Shown piece after piece: positions 31,161 to 41,627 of a stretch of DNA of 64,000 bases. Within the stretch, counting starts at the first letter, position 1; each line of letters begins with the position of its first letter. Source of the stretch: Chitinophagaceae bacterium (lineage in GTDB: Bacteria; Bacteroidota; Bacteroidia; Chitinophagales; Chitinophagaceae); NCBI GenBank assembly GCA_016721385.1, contig JADKIE010000008.1:124001-188000 (forward strand). Reading direction: 5' to 3'. The position numbers and the translations under genes are program-made. The notes under the pieces were generated by a model, which saw only the letters and a list, made by a program, of their open reading frames with translations, was not told where the DNA came from and searched no databases.

Positions 31161-32164
31161 TTATTTTGAAGGTTGAGTTTTCTTTTCTTCTTCCAATTTG
31201 TATTCTATCTTTTTTGCATCATCTTTATTATACGCTTTAATAATTTGCTTAACCAGCCTATGACGTACTACATCTTCTTCATCTAATTCAATATGGGCAA
31301 TGCCATCAATATTCTTTAACAAACGAGTAGCTTTAAACAAACCGCTCTGCTGATTTTTGGGCAAATCTATTTGCGTAGGGTCGCCGGTAATAATAGCTTT
31401 GGCATTTGGCCCAATACGTGTTAAAAACATTTTTATTTGCAGGTCATTGGTATTTTGTGCTTCATCTAAAATAATAAAAGCATTATCCAGTGTTCGTCCT
31501 CTCATATAAGCAAGTGGCGCTATTTCTATAGCACGGGTTTGCATATAGTAGCCTAATTTATCGGCAGGTATCATATCGTCCAATGCATCGTAAAGCGGAC
31601 GTAAATACGGATCAATTTTTTCTTTTAAATCGCCGGGCAAAAAACCAAGGCTTTCACCAGCTTCTACTGCAGGCCTTGTTAAAATAATTTTTTAACCACT
31701 TTGTTTTTTAATGCTTTTACAGCTAATGCTACAGCAGTATAGGTTTTACCGGTTCCGGCAGGGCCAATAGCAAATAGTATATCATTTTTATCACAAGCCT
31801 CAACCATCAATTTTTGGTTGGCAGTTCGGGCTCTTACCGTTTTTCCGTTAGGACCAAATACCAATACATCATTGGGGTTTCTGTCAATAAAATTATCGAT
31901 GGCCCGTTCATCATCTCCGCCCAATATTTGTTCAAAATAATTGGCGCTCATGTGTCCGTTTCTTTCTAGATACTGGAGAATGAGATCAATCTTTTCCCTT
32001 GCTCCATCTATTTGCTCTGGAGCACCGCTTAACTTTATTTGTGTGCCACGGCTTAAAATTTTTAAGAGAGGGAATTTCTTTTTTAAGATGTCTAACTTAC
32101 CATTGTTAACTCCAAAAAACTCAATAGGGTTAACGGTTTCCAGGTTGATGATAGTCTCTGTCAA
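31161..32164 (-). CDS. phoH: PhoH-family ATPase, one frame break
   Basis: About 335 residues in two frames. The first part holds a KH-like N-terminus (SRGTQIKLSGAPEQIDGAREKI), FGPNGKTVRART and the Walker A loop GPAGTGKT (residues 134-141). A break near 31670-31690 in an A/T-rich run separates LKNKVVKK from PAVEAGESLGFLPGDLKEK. The second part has AFIILDEAQN (Walker B), TGDPTQIDLP and the sensor region HIELDEEDVVRH. The family resembles the ATPase part of helicases and acts in RNA metabolism. A hairpin terminator follows. Confidence 0.92.
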
Positions 32165-32401
32165 AGGCTTTTAATTTTGTTGCTGTTTTTGCGCTAAACA
32201 TGGCAGCAATTGGGTTCAATTAAAATTGTTACGTACTTAAATCCATCTAAACCAAATTTAAACAATATCTTTTTATAAAACCAAGTTTTACTTATCAACA
32301 GAATGTTAATTAATAAACATATAATTTACTTTTTGCAAGAAATTTTAAATAATTGGATTGTTATTTTTTTCTTTACTTCGTTTGGTAAGATTTTTATTGG
32401 G

Positions 32402-33019
32402 ATGCAAAAAGAAAGTAAAAGATATTTTATTTTGAATAAGCCATACAATATGGTATCGCAATTTGTAAGCAGCCACGATGTGCCATTGTTGGGCAAAATT
32501 GATTTTAATTTTCCGGAAGGAACACATGCTATAGGCAGGTTAGACAGCACATCCGAAGGATTATTAATTTTGACAACCGATAAAACCGTTACCCGAAAAT
32601 TATTTTTAGCCAATACGCCACACACCCGTACTTATTTAGTAATGGTACAAAATAAAATGACTTTAGAAACACTGGATAAGCTTAGAGATGGAATTGAAAT
32701 TAAAATTAAAAATGGCGAAAGTTATTGTGCAAAACCTTTTTCAATAAAAATAATTGAACAGCCTGCTTCATTATATAAATATGCAACCGATTACAGAGAA
32801 GTATATGCTCACACCTGGTTGCTTATTACATTAACCGAAGGAAAATTCAGGCAAGTACGCAAAATGGTATTAGCAGTTAAGCACAGGTGCCTGCGATTAA
32901 TTAGACTAAATATCAGCGGAATTTTATTGGGCGATATGAATCCCGGTGAAGTAAAGGAAATACCGGAAGATGAATTTTATGCATTATTAAAACACCCTGC
33001 ACAAATTCCATTTAATTAA
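32402..33019 (+). CDS. rRNA pseudouridine synthase of the RsuA/RluB/RluE group
   Basis: About 205 residues, no S4 domain, single catalytic domain: RYFILNKPYNMVSQ, AIGRLDSTSEGLLILTTD with the catalytic Asp in GRLD, RTYLVMVQNKM, and LTEGKFRQVRKM. The lack of an S4 domain and the length resemble RluE, which modifies U2457 of 23S rRNA, but the exact target is not certain. The ATG at 32402 is preferred over the upstream frame start at 32303. The stop overlaps the stop of the converging TonB receptor gene by four bases. Confidence 0.87.
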   Translation: MQKESKRYFILNKPYNMVSQFVSSHDVPLLGKIDFNFPEGTHAIGRLDSTSEGLLILTTDKTVTRKLFLANTPHTRTYLVMVQNKMTLETLDKLRDGIEIKIKNGESYCAKPFSIKIIEQPASLYKYATDYREVYAHTWLLITLTEGKFRQVRKMVLAVKHRCLRLIRLNISGILLGDMNPGEVKEIPEDEFYALLKHPAQIPFN

Positions 33020-35516
33020 AACCTGGCAACCAATTTAAAATTAACCAACCTCGGCGTAAGCCTGTTAGGAATACTGTAAATATTATTTGCAAAATCTTTT
33101 ACTAATTGATACGAAATAATGTTTTGCCTGTCTATTAAATTAAATACTTCAAAACTGGCCCAAATATTTTGAAAATTTTTAAAAGGACTGTGGCTTCTGC
33201 GTAAGTTTCGTTCGCTTAATAATTGTGCACTAAAGCCTACATCTACTCTAATATAGGGTTCTACAATCAATGCATTTCTGTATCTAACACTGTTAGGTAT
33301 ATTATGGCTCATATTACTGCCATACAATGCATTTAAGTGTAGTTTAAAATTTTTGTTGGTAGGCAAATAATCTTCAATAAATAAACCTACTGTAATTAAT
33401 CGGTCTGTTGGCCGGCGTAACCAACCTATAGTATTTCCAATGCTATCCACAGCAACCTGATCGGTTGTTTGTGCTGTAATGATTTCACCGGCAGCATTTT
33501 TGTATTGGTAATACGTATCGTTATCTAAATTTTCTCTGCTACGCATAAAACCAACACTTACCCAGCTTTCGGCATCTTTTACCAATTCGCCAAAAAGCCT
33601 TGCTTCAATCCCTGTAGTGTATGCTTTAGCGTTATTATTTCCATAGTATTTGATTTTAACATTATCTATGTCGTAAATATTTACTTTACTTATATTTTTA
33701 TAATAGGCTTCAGTAGAAAGCCTGAAAGGTTTGCCGCTAAAACCTTTAAAATTGTAATTCATCCCGGCCACAAACTGATAACTTTTTTGTGCAGCTACAT
33801 TCGTATTTAGTGTGCCATCATATTTACGCAGCTCTCTGTAAAAAGGTGGCTGGTTATATGTACCTGCCGCTAAATTAAACACTACATCTTTTTGCCACTT
33901 GGGTTTAAAACTTAACTGAGCTCTGGGACTTATTAAAAATTCTTTGTTAAGTGTATTGTAATTATAACGTACACCCAATTGTAGTGTAATATTTTTATTG
34001 GTATCGCCAAGGCGTATATTATCTTGTACATATCCGCTAAATTTTTGTACAGATAAATTGGCAACCGAGTTGGTAGATTTAAATAAGGTTAAGGAAGATG
34101 GTGTATAGGGAAGCGAATAACCTGCAGAGTCTTGATATTCCCATTCTTTTAATTTATCATCAATATTGGTTTGCTCAATAGTGCTTCCAAATTGAATAAA
34201 ATGTTTACCTTTATCTATACTTGCTTTTACAGATGCATTGTACACTGTTATATCTAACTTATTTCTTCCATAGTTTTGATAATAACCTGCACCAAGTGGA
34301 TTAACTATTTGCCCAAAAGTGCTGCTGGTGTTATCAAAATCTCTATCACCAAATAAATAAGCGCCGGCTATATCAAAATTTTCGGTTTCTTTATTTTGAA
34401 AACGGCTTAACATTCATTTTAAACGTAGTTTTTTATTAGGCTGATAAATGGTGCTTATGCCTATTAAACTGGTGCTATAGCTATCTTTTTCTTGCCCCTC
34501 AAAGAAAATATCGAGGCCTAAATTGGCTGTAAATAAAGGCGAAAAAACAGAAGATGTTTTTTTTGCCGACTCAGGGATTAATGTAAATTTTGTTTTAGAT
34601 AAATTACCTAAAATTTCGAACTGAATTTTTTCGTTTAATTTATAGGTAATAAAAGTTTGTACGTCGGTAGATGATGGAATGTAAGCACCTGTAGTTTCCT
34701 GATTACTTAACAAATTTTTATTGCTGCGATTACGAACACCTAATAAATAAGTGGCTCTGCTATTTTTAGAAGATCCTTCAATATGCATGCCCTGCTCCAA
34801 TAAGCTGATATATGCCGAGCCGCCAAACTCTTTGGTTTTTTGTATTGGATATCTAAAACGCTGCTCATTTTATCGCCATACTTTGCCTGAAACCCGCCGT
34901 TATAAAAACTCACACTACGGGCAAGCTCGGGGTTAATAAAACTTAAGCCTTCTTGTTGCCCACTACGAACTAAATATGGCCTGAAAATTTCAAAATCATT
35001 TATGTACATTAAATTTTCATCGTAATTGCCGCCACGTACACTGTATTGAGAAGTAAGTTCGTTGTTGCTACCCACTAAAATTTTTATTAAACCTTCTACA
35101 CCGCCAATTGTACTTGGCAATACCAATGCATTTTTAGGATTTACTTTTGTAAGCCCTGCTTCTTTTCTATCTCTTTCATCTGTAATGGTTATGGTTTCTA
35201 AAACCTTGCCACCAAGCTCCATTTTAATGTTTATAATTTCCTGCTCTCCGTTACTTAAATAAAAATTCTTTTGTACATCCGTGTATCCTGTGTACGAAAA
35301 AATTAAGGCTACTGCTTTATCGGCCTGTACTTTTATTTTAAAATAACCACTATCATTGGCAATAACACCATTTGTTTTTCCTAAAACGGTAACCGAAACA
35401 CCGGGTAATGGATTTTCATTTTCGTTAATAATTTTACCGCTAACCCAGGCGTATTTGTGTTGGGCTAAAGTTGATGAAAGTATAAGAGTAAAGGCCAAAG
35501 CCAAAAATATTTTCAT
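33016..35516 (-). CDS. TonB-dependent receptor with carboxypeptidase-regulatory-like N-terminus, frame breaks
   Basis: About 830 residues in three frames. The signal peptide (ILSSTLAQHK) is followed by a carboxypeptidase-regulatory-like beta-sandwich (about 25-105: VSGKIINENENPLPGVSVTV, SGYFKIKV), then a plug (GGVEGLIKILVGSNNELTSQYSVRGGNYDENL, RSVSFYNGGFQAKYGDKMSSVLDI). The barrel continues through the breaks near 34830 and 34414 and ends LTPRLVNFKLVARF. The layout is typical of Bacteroidota nutrient receptors. No SusD partner gene is adjacent and the substrate is unknown. Confidence 0.87.
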
Positions 35517-35580
35517 GGCATGAAGATAAATATTTTACACCTTTTATAAGAATCCTTATTTTCAACAAAAAATTACGAAA

Positions 35581-36476
35581 GTGAAAACTAAAAATTATTG
35601 TATTACTCTTTTGGCTCTGTTATGTTTTTCATGCAATAACTCTACGCAAAAATCAAAAAAAGGGATTGACAAAATTTTGGCCGAAGATTCGGTAGTAAAA
35701 AAATACAGTAATGGTGTAATTTCATTAGCCAATTCTACAAATATTCCTGAAATACTATGTCAGGAGTGGGTGCAGGAAGATGATGCTCAAACGCTGAAAG
35801 ATGTTGACGAAACATCAATGCTATCGCTTAGCATACGTACGTTTCATTTTTTTAACGATGGGAGTTTTATAAAAATTACCGTAATGCCTGGGATTATGGC
35901 AATTGGGATTATAACAATGCCACTAAAACAATTACCCTAAATAATAAAATGGGCGGCGATAGGGATGTATATAAAATAGCATCCATAGCTACCGACGAAT
36001 TAAATGTAGTTAATAAAGGCATTAATTCAAGTACTGTCATCAAATTTTTATCTTCCGAAAAGGCCTTAAAAGTAATGGCAGATGAGCCTTTTCATATTAA
36101 TAACAATCAATGGCGTATAAAACCTGCACATAAAGAAACCGATGCTGAAGTAAAACTGCGGTTAAAAGAAAATTTGCAATTTTTTGTACTGTTTTACAGT
36201 GCAGCTATAGCAAAGGACGATAGGGTAATATCTTTTTATGGTTTGCCGGGTTGTTTAAAATGGTATGGTGGTGGCATTTATATGAAAGATAAAAATGAAC
36301 TTAACGATGAATGGATTAACTGCTTTTACAATAAGGAGCAAGCACTGAAAGCATACACTTTGATGGAAAAAGTAATGGATAAAAAGTATAGTTGGCCTAA
36401 AGAAAATATTGGATGGGTTAAAAAGAATTTATTTGTGCTGGAGCAAATGGTAAAAAATTTAGATACCGTTAATTAA
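35581..36476 (+). CDS. Hypothetical lipoprotein, one frame break
   Basis: Starts with GTG at 35581: MKTKNYCITLLALLCFSC, a lipoprotein signal. The first frame ends at 35940, but a shift near 35880 gives KNYRNAWDYGNWDYNNATKTITLNNKMGG and joins the frame ending at 36476. About 298 residues in total. FNDGSFIKNYRNAWDYGNWDY followed by strand-rich sequence suggests a lipocalin-like N-terminal half. I recognise no family. The stop overlaps that of rpe on the other strand. Confidence 0.72.
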
Positions 36477-37120
36477 ATAGCTTTTAGTGCTGCAATAGTC
36501 TCCATTGGATTAGCGGATTTAAACACTGTATTTCCTGCCACCAAAACATCTGCACCGGCATCAATAATGCTTTTGGCATTGGCTAATGTAACCCCGCCAT
36601 CAATTTCAATCTTAACTTTTAAAAACTGCTCATCGATCATTTCCCTGAGGCGTTTTATTTTATTTAACGTATGCGGTATAAAAGATTGACCACCAAAACC
36701 CGGGTTTACACTCATTATACATACTACATCAATATCTTGTAAAATATCACGTAATAATTCAACAGGGGTATGTGGGTTAATGGCTACGCCAGCCTGCATT
36801 TCAAGGCTTTTAATTTGCTGAATGTTTCTGTGTAAATGTGTACATGCTTCGTAGTGTACGGTTAAGATATCTGCTCCGGCTTTTTTAAAAGCTTCGGCAT
36901 ATTTTTCCGGCTCTTGTATCATTAAATGCACATCGCAAACTTTTGAAGTAGCTTTTCTAAAAAAATCAATCAACATTGGGCCAAAAGAAATATTTGGAAC
37001 AAAACGGCCATCCATCACATCTAAATGATACCAATCTGCCTGGCTTTGGTTCAGCATAGTACAATCAGCTTCTAAATTTAAAAAATTAGCAGATAGGAGA
37101 GAAGGTGCGATAAGTGCCAT
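36473..37120 (-). CDS. rpe: Ribulose-phosphate 3-epimerase
   Basis: This 215-residue TIM-barrel enzyme interconverts ribulose-5-phosphate and xylulose-5-phosphate in the pentose phosphate pathway. Diagnostic pieces: IAPSLLSANF, the metal and catalytic site HLDVMDGRFVPN, CDVHLMI, MSVNPGFGGQ, and the phosphate-binding EIDGGV and AGADVLVAGNTVF. Unbroken, full length. Start MALIAPSL is typical. Confidence 0.97.
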   Translation of the reverse strand: MALIAPSLLSANFLNLEADCTMLNQSQADWYHLDVMDGRFVPNISFGPMLIDFFRKATSKVCDVHLMIQEPEKYAEAFKKAGADILTVHYEACTHLHRNIQQIKSLEMQAGVAINPHTPVELLRDILQDIDVVCIMSVNPGFGGQSFIPHTLNKIKRLREMIDEQFLKVKIEIDGGVTLANAKSIIDAGADVLVAGNTVFKSANPMETIAALKAI

Positions 37121-37170
37121 TTGAATTATGAATTAGTTTGCAAGATACATAGATGAAAAGAACTATCAAA

Positions 37171-37964
37171 TTACTTAATACCTAATTTTCCCAATGCATC
37201 ACGGGCCTCAATTAAATCTTTATTGTAAAGTAATGCCGTTTTGTAGCTTTCTATTGCCTCGGTTGGCTTGTTTAATTTTTCAAAACATTTCCCCATCCAG
37301 TAATGTCCTATGTCGTAGCCGTTTTCAATAGTTACTGCTCTGTTAAAAACAAGCAATGCATCATTGTATTTTTTTAAGTCGTATAATGCAGCACCTTTTT
37401 CAAGATACGCATCCATGTAAGTGTAATCTAACTTTAAACACTCATCAAAATAATTGAGCGCTTTATTTTTTTCGCCAATAGAACTGTAGTAAAGGCCTTT
37501 AATAAAAATGGCTTCTTTATCGGCATTCGCTTTATTGCCAATTAGTAACGCATCGGCAATTTGTAATGCTTTAGGGTTTTTAGACTCGGCATAAATTGCT
37601 CCCAGTGATATTATAAAAGCCGGTTCCGGAAAAATATCAACTATTTTTTCTAAGCATTTTATAGTACTTAAAGTATCTCCTTTTAATAAATGCAATTGTG
37701 CCTTTTTATCCAAAAAATCAATATTGGTAGAGTCTTTTTTAAGATAGTTATCTGTTTCTGCCAACGCTACATCATAGTTGCCATTATCCTCATAGTATTG
37801 AATAAGTGTTTGCTTTAACAAAACGGAGTCGGGATATTTTGCAATGGCATCTTTCAATTTGTTTTCTTCAGATGATCCGGTTTTAAGAGTCGTTGTTTCT
37901 TTGTCGACATTATTGCATGATGATAAAAAACAAGGAATGCCGCAATTGTTAGTAAGCTTTTCAT
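37171..37964 (-). CDS. TPR-repeat lipoprotein, one frame break
   Basis: The ATG at 37964 begins MKSLLTIAAFLVF; with one extra T near 37920 it continues LSSCNNVDKETTTLK, a lipoprotein signal with Cys, and joins the open frame starting at 37857. About seven tetratricopeptide units follow, recognisable as NYDVALAETDNYLKKD, EKNKALNYFDECLKLD, KYNDALLVFNRAV and PTEAIESYKTALLYN. TPR arrays mediate protein contacts; here the protein would face the periplasm. Partners are unknown. Confidence 0.8.
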
Positions 37965-38020
37965 CTAGCCAAAAAATTTTGACAAAAATATGCCCAATAT
38001 TGTTAGGTTAATGACAAAAT

Positions 38021-38055
38021 TTTGACAATTAAAGCTTTCTTGAAAGTTAACTTTG
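38021..38055 (+). promoter_or_regulatory. Promoter of the PD40 protein gene
   Basis: TTTG at 38021-38024 and TAACTTTG at 38048-38055, with a 23-base spacer. The -7 box is a perfect match; the spacer is at the long end. Confidence 0.65.
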
Positions 38056-38074
38056 CTCAAATAATTAAATAACG

Positions 38075-39181
38075 ATGAAAAAATATATGTTTTGGATGGT
38101 AATTGCTGTTGCTGCTTTTTGCGTAAGTGCTTTTACTTTAAAGAATTCTACGAACGCTAGCGTTATAAAACCAAATAACGATTCTTTATTGTATGAAGGT
38201 GAAAAACATTTTAAAAATATTCAGCAATTAACCTTTGGTGGCGATAATGCAGAGGCTTACTGGAGCTACGATGGTAAATGGCTTATTTATCAATATACCA
38301 ATGCAAAACAGGGTATCCTTTGCGATCAAATGTATATTGGGAAAGTACCCACTCAAGCCGGCGAAAAATTTGAGCCTAAATTGGTGAGCTCGGGCAAAGG
38401 CCGTACAACATGCGGTTTTTTTACAAAAGACGGTAAGCATATTATTTATGCCAGTACACATTTGGGTGCTGATTCTTGCCCGGCTGTACCTGATAGAAAA
38501 AAATATGGCAACCGGTACATTTGGCCATTATACAACAGCTACGATATTTTTATGGCAGATTTGAATGGAAAAATAGTAAAACGGTTAACTAAAAGTAAAT
38601 ATTACGATGCCGAGGCTACGCTTAGTCCGGACGGAAAAAAAATGATTTATACAAGTACAAAAGATGGCGATATTGATTTGTATATTATGGATTTAAAAAC
38701 CGGTAAAGAAAAAGAATTACAAACACACTTGGGTATGATGGTGGAGCATGGTTTAGCCCCGATGGAAAAAAAATAATTTGGAGAGCAAGCCGCCCAACAG
38801 CACAGGCTGAGGTAAAGAATATAAAGAATTATTAGCCGAAGGGTTGGTAGCTCCTACGAATATGGAAGTATTTGTAGCAGATGCTAACGGAAAAAATGTA
38901 AAGCAAATAACTAAATTTGGGAATGCTAATTGGGCACCGGCTTATATGCCGGATAGTAAACGTATCATTTTGCAAGCAATCATCAAAGTAAAAGAGGTTT
39001 TCCTTTTAATTTATTTACTATGAATGAAGATGGAACAGGCCTGGAGAAAATTAGTGCAGAAAAATCATTTGATGCTTTTCCTATGTTTAGCCCCGATGGT
39101 AAAAAAATTGTGTTTTGCAGTAATCGAAATAATGGAGGTACGAGAGATACAAATATTTTTGTAGCAGATTGGGTGGAGTAA
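38075..39181 (+). CDS. TolB-like PD40 beta-propeller protein, secreted, frame breaks
   Basis: Signal peptide MKKYMFWMVIAVAAFCVSAF. At least five PD40-type blades are visible: WSYDGKWLIYQ, FTKDGKHIIYAS, LSPDGKKMIYTST, FSPDGKKIIWRAS (after the break near 38733) and FSPDGKKIVFCSN near the end. Further shifts near 38820 and 38977 carry the frame through ELLAEGLVAPTNMEVFVADANG to the TAA at 39179. About 368 residues. This matches the WD40-like/TolB C-terminal propeller without a TolB N-domain; the role is unknown. Confidence 0.82.
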
Positions 39182-39201
39182 TGATACTTAAATTAAATGA
39201 G

Positions 39202-39236
39202 AAAGCTGTACAATAAAATTGTGCAGCTTTTTTATT
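39202..39236. terminator. Terminator between the PD40 gene and the converging gene
   Basis: AAAGCTGTACAAT and ATTGTGCAGCTTT pair with one G-U around AAA and are followed by Ts. Confidence 0.85.
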
Positions 39237-39246
39237 TAATAGGTTA

Positions 39247-39675
39247 CTATTTCTTAATTTCTCTATAAAATATTTTACTTACAATCTTCCAACCATTTTC
39301 TTTATTTTTAAGCAAACTCATGATGTCATGAAAGTAAAACGTAGGATACTCAATTGTAATTTTCGCTGTAGCTGCATTTCCGTAAACATTTACGCTTTCA
39401 ATTTTTGCAGTACGTGTCTGCTTTTTGCCATTATTGGGCATTCTGGCCATAAAATCTTTTAATAAAACAATCTGCAAGCTGTCGTTTCGTATGTATTGCA
39501 TTAAGCCGTTTGGGTTAAAGGCTTTAGAAAACATAACACTATCGCCATTTGTACCGCCTTCAATATAATAATTACAAACTGTTTTGATGGCTTCAATTTC
39601 TTGTTCGTTCGTTTGAGCCCTTAAAAAATAACCAGAGCTACCGCAAATCAATAATAAAAATAATTTTACTTTCAT
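39247..39675 (-). CDS. Secreted NTF2-like (lumazine-binding-type) protein
   Basis: About 142 residues starting MKVKLFLLLICGSSGYFLRAQ, a signal peptide. EQEIEAIKTVCNYYIEGGTNGDSVMFSKAFNPNG and the late strands AATAKITIEYP and NGWKIVSKIFYRE are the pattern of the putative lumazine-binding NTF2-like family of Bacteroidota. The open frame begins further upstream (39759), but the signal peptide fixes the start at 39675. Ligand unknown. Confidence 0.8.
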   Translation of the reverse strand: MKVKLFLLLICGSSGYFLRAQTNEQEIEAIKTVCNYYIEGGTNGDSVMFSKAFNPNGLMQYIRNDSLQIVLLKDFMARMPNNGKKQTRTAKIESVNVYGNAATAKITIEYPTFYFHDIMSLLKNKENGWKIVSKIFYREIKK

Positions 39676-39748
39676 GCGTATTTTTTTTAAAGATAATATG
39701 CAAAAAATAAGGTATATTTTTTTTACATGAACGGTTTTTACTATATAA

Positions 39749-40234
39749 CTAAATCTCAATTACCTCACAATCCTTAATATCTTTACCATCAATGGTAAAG
39801 CGTATTAAGGTTTTTACTTTGTGCCAACCTTGCTTACCTGCAGCGCCTGGGTTCATGTGCAGACATTGCAATGCATCATCGTACATTATTTTTAAAATAT
39901 GGCTGTGGCCGCTAATAAATAATTGCGGCTTGTGCAATTGAATTTCCTTTTTTGTTTCGGTAGTATATTTTGGAGGATAACCGCCAATATGCCGCATCAT
40001 AACTTTTACATCCTCACACATAAAAACAAGTTGCTCAGGAAATTGTGTACGTATTTGGGCATCATCAATATTACCATACACGCCTTTTATAGAACTTAAC
40101 GTTTTTAGTTTTTCAATTACTTCATGGCTCCCAAAGTCGCCGGCATGCCATATTTCATCACAGGTTTTAAAATGCTCAAAAACGGTTTCGTCCAAATGGC
40201 CATGTGTATCCGATATTAATCCTATCCTTGTCAA
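39749..40234 (-). CDS. YfcE/MJ0936-type metallophosphoesterase
   Basis: 161 residues with all metal-binding motifs in order: GLISDTHGHLDE, WHAGDFGS, GVYGNIDD, RHIGGYPPK and ISGHSHI. These small enzymes use two metal ions to cleave phosphodiesters. The physiological substrate in this group is not known. Unbroken. Confidence 0.92.
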   Translation of the reverse strand: MTRIGLISDTHGHLDETVFEHFKTCDEIWHAGDFGSHEVIEKLKTLSSIKGVYGNIDDAQIRTQFPEQLVFMCEDVKVMMRHIGGYPPKYTTETKKEIQLHKPQLFISGHSHILKIMYDDALQCLHMNPGAAGKQGWHKVKTLIRFTIDGKDIKDCEVIEI

Positions 40235-40299
40235 AAAATGTAAATTTGGTTAAATAAATATAAGGTATATGCCTTTACGTCGCAATTTCACATATTATA

Positions 40300-40330
40300 T
40301 TGATAAACGCAATTGGAAGTATTACTTTTG
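40300..40330 (+). promoter_or_regulatory. Promoter of hmgA
   Basis: TTG at 40300-40302 and TACTTTTG at 40323-40330, exactly 20 bases apart; both match the Bacteroidota consensus. Confidence 0.75.
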
Positions 40331-40368
40331 ATGGTAGCATTATGCAAAGGCGATTAAACGCCTGTCAC

Positions 40369-40403
40369 AATTCTTAATTCATCATTCTTAATTCATAATT
40401 TTA
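40369..40403. repeat. Period-7 repeat in the hmgA leader
   Basis: AATTCTT, AATTCAT, CATTCTT, AATTCAT and AATTTTA run in register between the promoter and the start codon, ending 7 bases before the ATG. It should be transcribed as part of the leader. Confidence 0.8.
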
Positions 40404-40410
40404 TTACAGC

Positions 40411-41566
40411 ATGCCGCATTATTATACGCTGGGTTCTATCCCTCACAAGCGCCACATACAATTTAAAAAGCCAAATGGCGATTTATATAGCGAACAATTA
40501 TTCAGTACCGAAGGTTTTAGTAACGATTATTCTTTGCTTTATCACAATCATCCACCAACCGAAATTATAAAAACAGACGAACCTGTAAATGTGCAACCAA
40601 AAATTGCCGAAGAAAAAATGCTAAAGCACCGTAGCCTCGAAGGCTTTAGCATAAAGCCAGAGGCCGATTATTTGCAAAGCCGCAAAGCCGTTTTGGTAAA
40701 TAACGATTGCCATATTGTGCTTGCAGCCCCACAAAAAAGCATGACCAATTACTTTTACAAAAATGCCGATGCTGATGAAATGATTTTTGTGCATGAAGGT
40801 ACCGGTGTTTTAAAACACAATACGGGCAAATAGATTTTGCCTATGGCGATTATTTGGTAATACCACGAGGTTGTATTTATCAAATGGAATTTGCTACCGA
40901 AAGTAACAGGTTGTTTATTGTAGAATCGTTTAGCCCTATTCGTTATCCAAAACGATACATGAGTAATTTGGGTCAGTTAATGGAGCACTCACCCTTTTGC
41001 GAAAGAGATATACGGCCACCGCATAATTTGCAAACTATTGATCAAGCAGGCGATTTTTTAATACAAACCAAAAAGAAGGGGATGCTATACGGCATACACT
41101 ATGCCCATCACCCTTTTGATGTGGTAGGGTGGGATGGCTGCTGTTATCCTTATGCATTTAGCATACACGATTTTGAGCCTATTACAGGCCGTGTACACCA
41201 ACCACCGCCAGTACATCAAACCTTTGAAACCAATACGTTTGTGGTTTGTTCTTTTGTGCCACGTTTATATGATTATCATCCGGAGGCAATACCTGCACCA
41301 TACAACCATAGCAACATTGATAGCGACGAAGTGCTATACTATGTTGATGGAGATTTTATGAGTCGTAAAAATGTTACCCGTGGAATGATAACCCTTCATC
41401 CTGCCGGCATACCACATGGCCCACATCCAGGTGCGGTACAAAAAAGCATTGGGAAAAAGAAACGCAGGAACTGGCAGTAATGGTAGATACTTTTCATCCC
41501 CTGCAGTTAACAGTAGATGCCCTTGCAATAGAAAATGAAGGCTATGTAATGAGTTGGGCAGAGTAG
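40411..41566 (+). CDS. hmgA: Homogentisate 1,2-dioxygenase, frame breaks
   Basis: This Fe(II) enzyme opens the ring of homogentisate in tyrosine and phenylalanine breakdown. Visible pieces include YTLGSIPHKRHIQF, LLYHNHPPTE, EMIFVHEGTGVLKHNTG, the long middle (RDIRPPHNLQ, HHPFDVVGWDGCCYPYAF, PPPVHQTFET) and HPAGIPHGPHPG near the iron site. Breaks lie near 40828 and 41450; after the second the protein ends TQELAVMVDTFHPLQLTVDALAI and EGYVMSWAE. About 385 residues, the normal length. No other pathway gene is adjacent. Confidence 0.93.
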
Positions 41567-41627
41567 AAATTTATCAATTCATTATCTCAGTCACTATTTT
41601 TATTTTATTGTTAATGATACATATTTT

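Noticed and set aside
30430..31176. Plus-strand open frame of 248 codons
   Set aside because: It is the antisense shadow of the DUF4878-like lipoprotein gene, whose lipoprotein signal and family pattern are clear.
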